A DNA stretch of 64,000 nt from Sphingobium psychrophilum. Its GTDB lineage: Bacteria > Pseudomonadota > Alphaproteobacteria > Sphingomonadales > Sphingomonadaceae. The notes beneath the pieces are model-generated. The model did no database searches and was not told the origin of the DNA. It saw only the letters and a program-made list of their open reading frames with translations. The stretch is taken from positions 1-64,000 of the forward strand of contig NZ_JABBFV010000002.1 of NCBI RefSeq assembly GCF_012927105.1, written 5' to 3'. Positions 24,194 through 31,214 of the stretch are shown piece after piece (within the stretch, counting starts at the first letter, position 1; every line of letters begins with the position of its first letter). The translations under genes were made by a program, and so were the position numbers.

Positions 24194-24970
24194 ATGCTCG
24201 AACCCCTGCAATATGTGCTGGGCCTCCTGTCAGGCTCGCTGGTCGGCTTTTCGCTGGGACTGGTTGGCGGCGGCGGCTCGATCCTCGCCGTGCCGCTGAT
24301 GGTCTATCTGGTCGGTGTCTCCAGCCCGCATGTCGCGATCGGCACGTCGGCGCTGGCGGTCGCCGTCAACGCCGCGACGGGGCTGGCCAGCCATGCACGC
24401 GAGCATACGGTCAAATGGCGCTGCGGCGGAATGTATGCCGCGGCAGGCATCCTTGGCGCGCTGGGCGGGTCGACGGTCGGCAAGGCGTTTGACGGACAGA
24501 AGCTGCTGTTCCTGTTCGCCCTGGTGATGATCGTCGTCGGCATACTGATGCTGCGCGGGCGCAAGGCGCTCGGCATACCGGGTGCCCAATGTAATCGTGA
24601 GAATGCGCCCAAAGTTCTGGGCTATGGTCTGGGCACCGGCATCTTCTCGGGCTTCTTCGGCATCGGTGGCGGTTTCCTGATCGTCCCCGGCCTCGTTGCA
24701 TCGACCAGCATGCCGATCATCAACGCGGTCGGAACCAGTCTCGTCGCGGTAACGGCGTTCGGCTTGACGACAGCCGCCAACTACGCATTTTCCGGGCTGA
24801 TCGACTGGGTGCTGGCTGGCGTGTTCATCACTGGTGGCATCGCTGGCGGGTTCATCGGCACAATCGCCGCCAAGCGGCTATCTGGCACTGGCACGCTGAC
24901 AACCGTGTTCGCGGTGCTGATCTTCGTCGTTGCGGCCTATATGCTCTGGAAGAGCGCAGCGGCCCTGTGA
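24194..24970 (+). CDS. TauE/SafE-family sulfite/sulfonate exporter
   Basis: This 258-residue membrane protein has about eight hydrophobic segments, the repeats G-G-G-G-S-I-L-A-V-P near residue 25 and G-I-G-G-G-F-L-I-V-P near residue 156, typical of the TauE/SafE family. In this operon it probably exports sulfite made by the persulfide dioxygenase. ATG 24194 or GTG 24185 (overlapping the SQR stop) are both possible; I use the ATG. Confidence 0.88.
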   Translation: MLEPLQYVLGLLSGSLVGFSLGLVGGGGSILAVPLMVYLVGVSSPHVAIGTSALAVAVNAATGLASHAREHTVKWRCGGMYAAAGILGALGGSTVGKAFDGQKLLFLFALVMIVVGILMLRGRKALGIPGAQCNRENAPKVLGYGLGTGIFSGFFGIGGGFLIVPGLVASTSMPIINAVGTSLVAVTAFGLTTAANYAFSGLIDWVLAGVFITGGIAGGFIGTIAAKRLSGTGTLTTVFAVLIFVVAAYMLWKSAAAL

Positions 24971-25113
24971 CCACGATCCCCGACAAGGAACGCCGCTGTC
25001 AGGCGATTGCCGCCTTGATCGCCTCCGGTCAGGGCGTTTGCGCCAGTTGCCGGCAAATCGGCATATCGGAAAAAACATTCAATCGCTGGCGGCGCGCACA
25101 GCGCGCAGCTTAA
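24967..25113 (+). CDS. 48-residue helix-turn-helix protein between exporter and oxidase genes
   Basis: This small GTG-started frame overlaps the exporter stop (GTGA arrangement) and ends 14 bases before the oxidase start, so it is placed like a real operon member. It reads as basic and helical, with a probable helix-turn-helix (C-A-S-C-R-Q-I-G-I-S-E-K-T-F-N-R-W-R-R) like the N-terminus of IS3-type OrfA transposases. Three cysteines at residues 11, 25 and 28, the last two as C-x-x-C, are unusual for such a domain. It could be a transposase relic or a small redox-active DNA-binding protein. Confidence 0.5.
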   Translation: MTTIPDKERRCQAIAALIASGQGVCASCRQIGISEKTFNRWRRAQRAA

Positions 25114-25127
25114 CCGGAAGACTAAAG

Positions 25128-26531
25128 ATGTTCGACGGACTCGATGCCCTCCTGCTCGCCCGAATCCAGTTCGGGTTCACGGTCAGCTTCCACTTCATCT
25201 TTCCGGCCTTTTCGATCGGCCTGGCCAGCTATCTGATGGTCCTGGAGGGACTGTGGCTGAAAACCGGGCGGGACATCTATCTCGACCTGTTTCGCTACTG
25301 GGTGAAAATCTTTGCCATTGCTTTCGCGATGGGCGTGGTATCCGGCATCGTCATGTCCTATCAATTCGGCACCAACTGGTCGGTTTTCTCGACAAAGGCA
25401 GGGCCGGTAATCGGGCCGCTGATGGCCTATGAAGTGCTCACCGCCTTCTTCCTGGAGGCCGGCTTCCTCGGCGTCATGCTGTTCGGCATGTCCAAGGTCG
25501 GCAAAGGCCTGCATTTCGCCGCTACCTGCATGGTGGCGCTTGGCACGTTCATTTCGGCCTTCTGGATCCTGTCGGTGAACAGCTGGATGCAGACGCCCAC
25601 CGGCTTCGAGATGTCACCCGATGGCCGTTTCCTGCCGGGCGAATCCTGGCTGGCGATCATCTTCAACCCCAGTTTCCCCTACCGACTCATCCATACGGTG
25701 ATCGCCGCCTATCTGACCACCGCTTTTGTCGTGGGCGCGGTCGGCGCCTGGCATTTGCTGTGCGACCGCGCAAACCTGCATGCGCGAAAGATGTTCAGCA
25801 TGGCAATGTGGATGGCAGCGATCGTCGCGCCGATTCAGATTTTCGCTGGCGACATGCACGGCCTCAACACGCTGGAGCATCAGCCCGCCAAGGTCATGGC
25901 CATGGAGGGGCATTACGAGAGCCACCCGGACGGTGCGCCGCTGATCCTGTTCGGCATTCCCAACAGCGCGGAGAAACGCATCGATTATGCCGTGGAGGTT
26001 CCCAAAACGTCATCGCTGATCCTGAAGCATGATCTGAACGCACCGCTCGCCGGCCTCGATACGATTCCCGATGACCGTGAGCCTCCCGTGCCGGTCATCT
26101 TCTGGTCTTTCCGGGTAATGGTCGGCATCGGCTTTGCCATGCTGGGCCTTGGTCTGTGGAGCCTGGTCGCGCGGATGCGTAAACGTCTCTACGACTGGTC
26201 GTGGCTGCATCGCGCCGCCGTGCTGATGGGGCCGTCAGGCTTCGTGGCAGTGATTGCCGGGTGGATCACGACGGAGGTGGGGCGCCAACCCTATACCGTT
26301 TATGGCCACATGCTCACGGCCCAAAGCGCGTCGCCTCTCGCCGCGCCTGCGGTTGCCGCCTCGCTGATCGCGTTCGTCATCGTGTATTTCGCAGTCTTCG
26401 GTGCGGGCGCATGGTACATTCTGCATCTGATGCACAAGCCGGCCGGGCCGCATGAGTCCGAGCCTGAGCATGTGCCGGTACGCACTGCGGGTATTACGCC
26501 TGCGCCTGCCATCGCGACTGGGGCGGAGTAA
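25128..26531 (+). CDS. cioA: cytochrome bd-type quinol oxidase subunit I, cyanide-insensitive (CIO) type
   Basis: This 467-residue membrane protein carries the three haems of a bd oxidase. Haem-ligand regions are visible: S-F-H-F-I-F-P-A near residue 21 and G-A-W-H-L near 205, with the quinol-site G-R-Q-P-Y near 386. At 467 residues, against about 520 for E. coli CydA, the quinol loop is short, which marks the CIO/short-Q-loop group. ATG 25128 is chosen because residues from there match the family start. bd oxidases are known to tolerate sulfide that poisons haem-copper oxidases; the placement behind SQR fits that. Confidence 0.93.
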   Translation: MFDGLDALLLARIQFGFTVSFHFIFPAFSIGLASYLMVLEGLWLKTGRDIYLDLFRYWVKIFAIAFAMGVVSGIVMSYQFGTNWSVFSTKAGPVIGPLMAYEVLTAFFLEAGFLGVMLFGMSKVGKGLHFAATCMVALGTFISAFWILSVNSWMQTPTGFEMSPDGRFLPGESWLAIIFNPSFPYRLIHTVIAAYLTTAFVVGAVGAWHLLCDRANLHARKMFSMAMWMAAIVAPIQIFAGDMHGLNTLEHQPAKVMAMEGHYESHPDGAPLILFGIPNSAEKRIDYAVEVPKTSSLILKHDLNAPLAGLDTIPDDREPPVPVIFWSFRVMVGIGFAMLGLGLWSLVARMRKRLYDWSWLHRAAVLMGPSGFVAVIAGWITTEVGRQPYTVYGHMLTAQSASPLAAPAVAASLIAFVIVYFAVFGAGAWYILHLMHKPAGPHESEPEHVPVRTAGITPAPAIATGAE

Positions 26532-26536
26532 ACAAA

Positions 26537-27544
26537 ATGGGTATCAACGTCGATTTGACGGTCGTCTGGGCTTTCATCATCGCCTTCGCCGTATTCATGT
26601 ACGTTGTCATGGACGGGTTCGACCTGGGCATCGGCATCCTGTTCCCGAGCTTCAAAGTTGGGGATGAGCGCGATCAGGCGATGAATTCGATCGCGCCGGT
26701 GTGGGACGGCAACGAAACATGGCTGGTGCTGGGCGGCGGCGGGCTATTCGCTGCCTTCCCGCTCGCCTATGGTGTCGTCCTGACCGCGACCTACCCACTT
26801 ATTATCGCGATGCTTTTGGGGCTCGTTTTTCGTGGCGTGGCCTTTGAATTCCGCTGGCGCGACCCACGGCACCGTGCGCTATGGGACATTGCGTTCAGCC
26901 TGGGCTCGTTCATAGCCGCCTTTGCGCAGGGCGTGACGCTGGGCGCGATCCTCCAAGGCGTTCAGGTCGAAAACCAGGCCTATGCCGGTGGCTGGCTCGA
27001 CTGGTTGACCCCGTTCAGCCTGTTGACCGGCGCTGGGGTGGTCATCGGCTACGCGCTGCTCGGCGCTGCCTGGCTGATCTGGAAAGTCGAAGGTAGCGCA
27101 GAGGCGCATGCCCGCCGGCTGGCGCTGTGGGCCGGGGCAGGCACGCTGGTCGCGATGGCGGCGGTCAGCGCCGCCACCCCGTTCCTGCAGTTCGAATATT
27201 GGAAGCGCTGGTTCGACATGCCCGGCGTGCTGGCGACGGCGCAAGTGCCGCTGCTTACCGGGATCGTCGCTTTCCTGTTTTTCCGCAAACTGCGCGGCGG
27301 GGCCACCGCTGCACCGTTCCTGCTTGCGCTGGCCCTGTTCGCGTTAGGATTTGCAGGACTTGGTATCAGCCTATTTCCTTACATCGTGCCCGACAGCATC
27401 ACCATATGGGATGCCGCCGCGCCCGAGCGGAGCCAGATATTCATGTTGGTGGGGACTGCAATCATCATGCCGGTCATCCTTGCCTATACTGGATGGGCCT
27501 ATTGGGTCTTTCGTGGCAAAGTTGGCACGCACGGCTATCACTGA
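26537..27544 (+). CDS. cioB: cytochrome bd-type quinol oxidase subunit II (CIO type)
   Basis: This 335-residue membrane partner of subunit I has first segment F-I-I-A-F-A-V-F-M-Y-V-V-M-D-G-F-D-L-G-I-G-type (family signature M-D-G-F-D-L-G), then W-D-G-N-E-T-W-L-V near 55-63, both characteristic of CydB. It starts five bases after subunit I and its stop overlaps the ATG of the small third subunit. Confidence 0.93.
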   Translation: MGINVDLTVVWAFIIAFAVFMYVVMDGFDLGIGILFPSFKVGDERDQAMNSIAPVWDGNETWLVLGGGGLFAAFPLAYGVVLTATYPLIIAMLLGLVFRGVAFEFRWRDPRHRALWDIAFSLGSFIAAFAQGVTLGAILQGVQVENQAYAGGWLDWLTPFSLLTGAGVVIGYALLGAAWLIWKVEGSAEAHARRLALWAGAGTLVAMAAVSAATPFLQFEYWKRWFDMPGVLATAQVPLLTGIVAFLFFRKLRGGATAAPFLLALALFALGFAGLGISLFPYIVPDSITIWDAAAPERSQIFMLVGTAIIMPVILAYTGWAYWVFRGKVGTHGYH

Positions 27545-27657
27545 TGAAGTATACGCCCTTTTGGAAGCGGCTGGGATGGATGGCGCTGATCTGGACCGGC
27601 AGCGTTGTTGCGCTCGGTGCAGTATCGATGATTATGCGCTTCTGGCTGAAGACTTGA
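27544..27657 (+). CDS. 37-residue small subunit of the CIO oxidase (DUF2474-like)
   Basis: The ATG overlaps the stop codon of subunit II. The product is a single transmembrane helix with a W-K-R-L-G-W-M-A-L-I-W core and a basic end (R-F-W-L-K), matching the DUF2474 peptides that accompany CIO-type oxidases, functionally like CydX. It closes the sulfide operon. It is easily missed because of its size. Confidence 0.8.
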   Translation: MKYTPFWKRLGWMALIWTGSVVALGAVSMIMRFWLKT

Positions 27658-27682
27658 TCGCTAGCGTGACATCGACAGGCAG

Positions 27683-27829
27683 TCAGTTTTCGCCATAAAG
27701 GTTGCGCTGCGAACGATCGATCTCGTCAGCATAGCGTTTGCGAACGTATTTTTCGGTCAGCATACCCAAAATCCGTCGATCTTCATCGACAACGATTAGA
27801 TCGTCGGCTCCACTCACGTCGAATGATCT
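27683..27829 (-). pseudogene. C-terminal CBS-domain remnant of a ClC-type chloride channel
   Basis: The minus strand reads D-L-I-V-V-D-E-D-R-R-I-L-G and L-T-E-K-Y-V-R-K-R-Y-A-D-E, then a normal-looking end with G-E-N and a stop. This is the tail that I recognise from CBS-containing ClC channels of proteobacteria. In-frame stops appear just upstream (about 27830) and the rest of the gene is gone. It overlaps nothing functional and marks the beginning of the degraded zone behind the oxidase genes. Confidence 0.6.
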
Positions 27830-27916
27830 CTAATAAGCAGCGGGGTTTCATGTCTATCCGGCGCTTACACAGCAAAAAGTTGATAATAATAGGTATGTTG
27901 AATTGTTCTGTCAGAA

Positions 27917-27937
27917 CTGTCCGCAAATTTCGGACAG
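27917..27937. repeat. perfect 7-base inverted repeat CTGTCCG-N7-CGGACAG
   Basis: The arms CTGTCCG and CGGACAG are perfect and separated by CAAATTT. No T-run follows, so it is more operator-like than terminator-like. It stands in degraded AT-richer sequence with no intact gene close by; its owner may have been lost. Confidence 0.5.
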
Positions 27938-28103
27938 GCGATGGCTGGATCAAGCCGCTGTTTGGTACAACGAAGGCGCAAAATCGAGATAATCTAGAAA
28001 TCTGGCCACCGTTGCTGCCCCGTGTTTGTTGGCCGAACCGTGCTCATAAATATGCAAATTAAGATGGTTGCGAGCTCCCGCAACCAATCTGATAAGTATC
28101 AAG

Positions 28104-28131
28104 CCGTTCCGGATTATCCCGGAGCGGTTTT
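28104..28131 (+). terminator. candidate rho-independent terminator
   Basis: CCGTTCCGG and CCGGAGCGG form a nine-pair stem with one wobble around ATTATC, followed directly by TTTT. No intact gene ends just upstream, so it may be left over from a deleted gene or belong to the degraded region. Confidence 0.45.
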
Positions 28132-28269
28132 CATGCCTTTTTTGTCGGATTTGCGCCGTTTCCCGAGAAACCAACGTGGCTCAGCTGATCGCGGCAAATC
28201 CCAGGACGTCGATTTGCATTTGGGGGTATTTTCTGGGGTAATCGCCCGCGTCCAGCAGGAGATACCGCC

Positions 28270-28362
28270 ATGCCGCTCAAGGAGTTCCAAGTCCGCTACG
28301 CAACCAAGCGTTCGAAGGATTATAAGTTGGACACCTCGAAGAACCGTTGGATTTGGGCGTAG
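28270..28362 (+). pseudogene. possible N-terminal fragment of a tyrosine integrase (DUF4102 arm-binding domain)
   Basis: A 30-codon frame starting M-P-L-K-E-F-Q-V-R-Y-A and continuing K-R-S-K-D-Y-K-L resembles the arm-type DNA-binding start of phage/island integrases (usually M-x-L-x-x-x-x-I-R-A-A-K-P-R-x-K-x-Y-K-L). It then diverges and stops. No tRNA or attachment site is visible. Weak but suggestive of a lost genomic island. Confidence 0.35.
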
Positions 28363-28475
28363 GTTCGATGGTGCGGATTGAGGCGGCATGGCAGGAGTGA
28401 TGTTGCGGCGTATTTGTCGGTGATTTCGATATTGCCGGTGCTGATCTGCCCCCACCGAGTGGATCGATTGGTTTG

Positions 28476-28921
28476 TTAGTGCATTAAGCTCATCGCCGCC
28501 ATATCCGGGTGGAGGTGGAGCGAAGCGGAACCGGAGGCCGGATATGGCGGTGTTGCCGTTTCCGGGGCCGGTGGTCGATAGCCCAGGCTGTTATGCGGGC
28601 GGACGGTGTTGTAATGCCGCCGCCAGGCTTCGATTAGCACTTTGGCCTCGGCGAGGCTGTAGAAGATCTCGCCGTTGAGCAGTTCGTCGCGAAGCGACCC
28701 GTTGAAGCTTTCGTTATAGCCATTCTCCCATGGTGAACCCGGCGTGATGTAGAGCGTCTTCACGCCGATCTGCCCAAACCATTTCTGTACGGCAGTCGCG
28801 ATAAATTCGCTGCCATTATCGGACCGTATATGCGCCGGTGGCCCGCGCGAGATGAACAGTTCGGCGAGCGCTGCCAGAAGTACGCATCCGATAGCCGCCG
28901 CGAGTTGTCGCGGTGCCGGGG
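28476..28921 (-). pseudogene. IS3-family transposase OrfB, C-terminal fragment
   Basis: The minus strand encodes the rear half of an rve-type integrase domain: [17 protein letters not shown], then [15 protein letters not shown] and [11 protein letters not shown]. The second Asp (D-N-G) and the final Glu (W-E-N-G) of the DDE site are present, but the front part is missing. The frame shifts near 28855 and the fragment is cut at about 28922 by the IS66 remnant. Confidence 0.85.
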
Positions 28922-28922
28922 T

Positions 28923-29865
28923 TCATGCGGCGATTTCTTCGGGGGCCTGCTGCTGAGCAGCTTTCCAATGCCAAGGGAGGAGTTTGTGAAGGCGGTTTTG
29001 TGGGATGTCGGCGATCCGGGCGAGGACGTCGGTGAACCAGGCGAGCGGATCGACGTCGTTGAGCCGAGCCGTGCCGAACAGGCTGAACATCATCGCGGCG
29101 CGCTGGCCGCCACGGTCTGAGCCCACGAACAGCGAGGTTTTCCTTCCTCGATCAACGCTGCGCAGTTGGCGCTCCGCGGCGTTGTTTGAGAGACAGGCGG
29201 TCAGCGGTGAGCCCATGCGTCTCCAGCAGCAGGCACAGGGGGTTCACCGCCACGCAGATCGCGCCGATCTGATCCGCGAGCGTCGAGAGGCTCAAGGGAA
29301 TGCCTTCGGCCTCGATCCGATCACGCTGGCTATTGAGGGGCTGGTGTAGACCGTACTTCTGGAAGGCCAGGTTTGCCAGGAAGTGCGGCCCGAACATCCC
29401 GCGCGGCGTCACGTGGAAGGGCGCCGGTGGCTGGCTGATCTTCTCGCACTTACGGCACGAGACCTTTTCCTGGACCGTCTGGATCACCTTGTGGCGGGCG
29501 GGAACTCTCTCGAGCGTTTCGGTGATCGCCGGGGGAAGATGGCTCAGATCGTCCGAACCGCAGCACGGGCAAAGCTCTGGCGCCGGGATAACGACCTTCT
29601 CGCGCGGTACGTCGGCAGGGAAGTCGCGGCGGGTGGAACGCTTGCGGGTGAACGCTGCAACCGTGCTGGTCTTGTCGGCCGCAATTTGGCCAAGCCGTTC
29701 GGCCTCGCTGGCATTGGCCTCGAGTTCCTCGAAGGTGAGTTCGAGCTGACCCAGCAGGCGCCGGCTGCGCTCGGAATTCGCGCCGTATTTGTCGCGGCGC
29801 ATCGCCTCGTTCATCAGCTCGAGGTAGGCGTTGCGGGCCAGCGCGGCGAGATCGTTGACTGCCAC
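28923..29865 (-). pseudogene. IS66-family TnpC transposase with internal deletion and frameshift
   Basis: The N-terminal 230 or so residues are IS66 TnpC: a coiled region with K-Y-G-A-N-S-E-R-S, then a zinc-finger block C-P-C-C-G ... C-R-K-C-E and the start of the catalytic domain. Near 29200 the sequence jumps, in another frame, to the C-terminal block N-N-A-A-E-R-Q-L-R-S-V and G-R-K-T-S-L-F-V-G-S-D. Most of the DDE core between them is missing, so the transposase is dead. Its front end is joined to a MucR start (next entry). Confidence 0.85.
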
Positions 29866-29933
29866 GCTGTTTTGCTGACATGCGCGGCTACAATATCGGC
29901 GGTAAGCATGATGAGCGTTTCGTCGGCGGACAT
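29846..29933 (-). pseudogene. mucR: MucR/Ros-family regulator, N-terminal stub with a one-base deletion
   Basis: From ATG 29933, with a strong AAGGAG upstream, the minus strand reads M-S-A-D-E-T-L-I-M-L-T-A-D-I-V-A-A-H-V-S, the typical start of MucR zinc-finger regulators. The frame then slips by one base (an N-N-S-V-type codon run has lost a base near 29870), and the second frame continues S-V-A-V-N-D-L-A-A-L before becoming IS66 TnpC sequence. The zinc-finger domain is absent. The MucR promoter and ribosome site therefore now drive a dead fusion. Confidence 0.65.
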
Positions 29934-30034
29934 ATGACGTCTCTCCTTATTTGCGACCACGGGAGATTATCCGTTGACAGCCGTTAGGTCATATTACCAG
30001 TACCGGATCTCGCAACTATTGCCGTCCATCCGCT

Positions 30035-30056
30035 GTCGACCCTTCAGAGACGTTCA
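30035..30056 (+). repeat. 22-base sequence repeated at 50508-50529
   Basis: GTCGACCCTTC, one variable base, GAGAC, one variable base, then TTCA: 20 of 22 bases match the copy at 50508-50529 in the same orientation. Each copy lies in gene-free sequence next to IS remnants, which suggests pieces of the same lost mobile element or a recombination site. Confidence 0.4.
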
Positions 30057-30186
30057 TCCGTCAAATTTCCATCGCCAAATGCAGACGTACCGCTTAGGTC
30101 GTGGAAGATAGCGCCGTTCCACCTGAACGTGCCGGTACATTTTTGAGTCCATAGAATGAACTGCGGTCGATATTTCGAGGTTCACC

Positions 30187-31037
30187 TTGTCCGAACGCTT
30201 GCAAGTCCTGCTGCAACATCTCCTTCCCAAGCAGGCCCTGACCAGTCTCGCTGGCAGCATCGCGAGCGCAAGCGCCGGTTCAGTAACGACCCGATTGATC
30301 CGCTGGTTCGTCAGAAGATATGGCGTGGACATGACCGAAGCCGCCAACGCGGACATAGCGAGCTATAAAAGCTTCAATGACTTCTTCACCCGGCCGCTCA
30401 GGACCGGCGCACGCTCGTTGGCCCGTGCCGATTTCATCTGTCCGTGCGACGGTGCGATCAGTCAATTCGGTGCCATCGACGACCATCACATCCTCCAGGC
30501 CAAAGGGCATGGCTTTACCACTGCGGAATTGGTCGGCGGCGATGGCGAGCTGGCGGCCAAGTTCCGCCACGGCAGTTTCGCTAACCTGTATCTCTCGCCA
30601 AGAGACTACCACCGTCTGCACATGCCCTGTGATGGCATATTGACCCGCATGATCTATGTGCCGGGTGCTTTTTCTCGGTCAATCCGGTCACCGCACGGGG
30701 CGTGCCCAATCTGTTTGCGCGCAATGAGCGGGTAGTGTGCGCCTTTGAGTCGCCCGAACATGGCTCGTTTGTAATGGTATTGGTTGGCGCCACCATTGTT
30801 GGCAGCATCGCCACGGCATGGCACGGCGTGGTCAATCTGAAACGCACTAAAAAGCCGTTCAAATGGACGTATCCTGACCAGCATATTCACATTAAGCAGG
30901 GTGAGGAAATGGGTCGCTTCCTGCTCGGCTCGACCATTGTGATGCTCTTCAGGGAAAGCGGCATTGCTTTTAACGAAGAGTGGACAACGGAACGACCTGT
31001 GCGGCTTGGCGAAATAATGGGTAGCCGCGCGACTTGA
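30187..31037 (+). pseudogene. psd: phosphatidylserine decarboxylase, interrupted by a one-base deletion
   Basis: Two frames together give a full-length proenzyme of about 283 residues. The first covers the N-terminal part to Y-V-P-G-A near 30666 (with F-N-D-F-F-T-R-P-L and Y-H-R-L-H-M-P). The second continues F-S-V-N-P-V-T-A-R-G-V-P-N to the end and contains L-L-G-S-T, whose serine becomes the pyruvoyl group. The break is in a run of five T at 30669-30673, one base short, so a sequencing slip is possible. A TTG start at 30187 is the best available. Psd makes phosphatidylethanolamine in the inner membrane; a real break would imply another copy. Confidence 0.85.
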
Positions 31038-31061
31038 GGCCCTGGTCGGTGGCCTCAAGTC
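31031..31061. terminator. perfect 11-base-pair hairpin after psd
   Basis: GACTTGAGGCC and GGCCTCAAGTC form a perfect stem around a nine-base loop. The psd stop codon lies in the left arm. The opposing TonB-receptor gene ends at 31215, so the hairpin may serve only psd. The rest of the gap to 31214 shows nothing I recognise. Confidence 0.6.
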
Positions 31062-31214
31062 GATTCTGCCCCCTGCTATGGACTTGGTCGGTAATTTCAG
31101 ATCGGCAGCGACAGACAAGAATTTACATGGATGTCTATACGGCAAACCTTGTGGAGGAGCGTCTGATGGCCCCGTCATTGATCGGACCGACGCTTTCCCA
31201 TGCCACGGTCGCGG

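Noticed and set aside
24930..25127. Upstream extension of the cioA frame by 66 codons
   Set aside because: The extension overlaps the exporter and the HTH micro-gene and has no resemblance to bd oxidase N-termini.
27823..28062. Small frame with I-R-R-L-H and T-V-R-K-F resembling an IS21-type helix-turn-helix
   Set aside because: The match is short, the middle of the helix-turn-helix does not fit, and the surrounding sequence is degraded; too weak to annotate.
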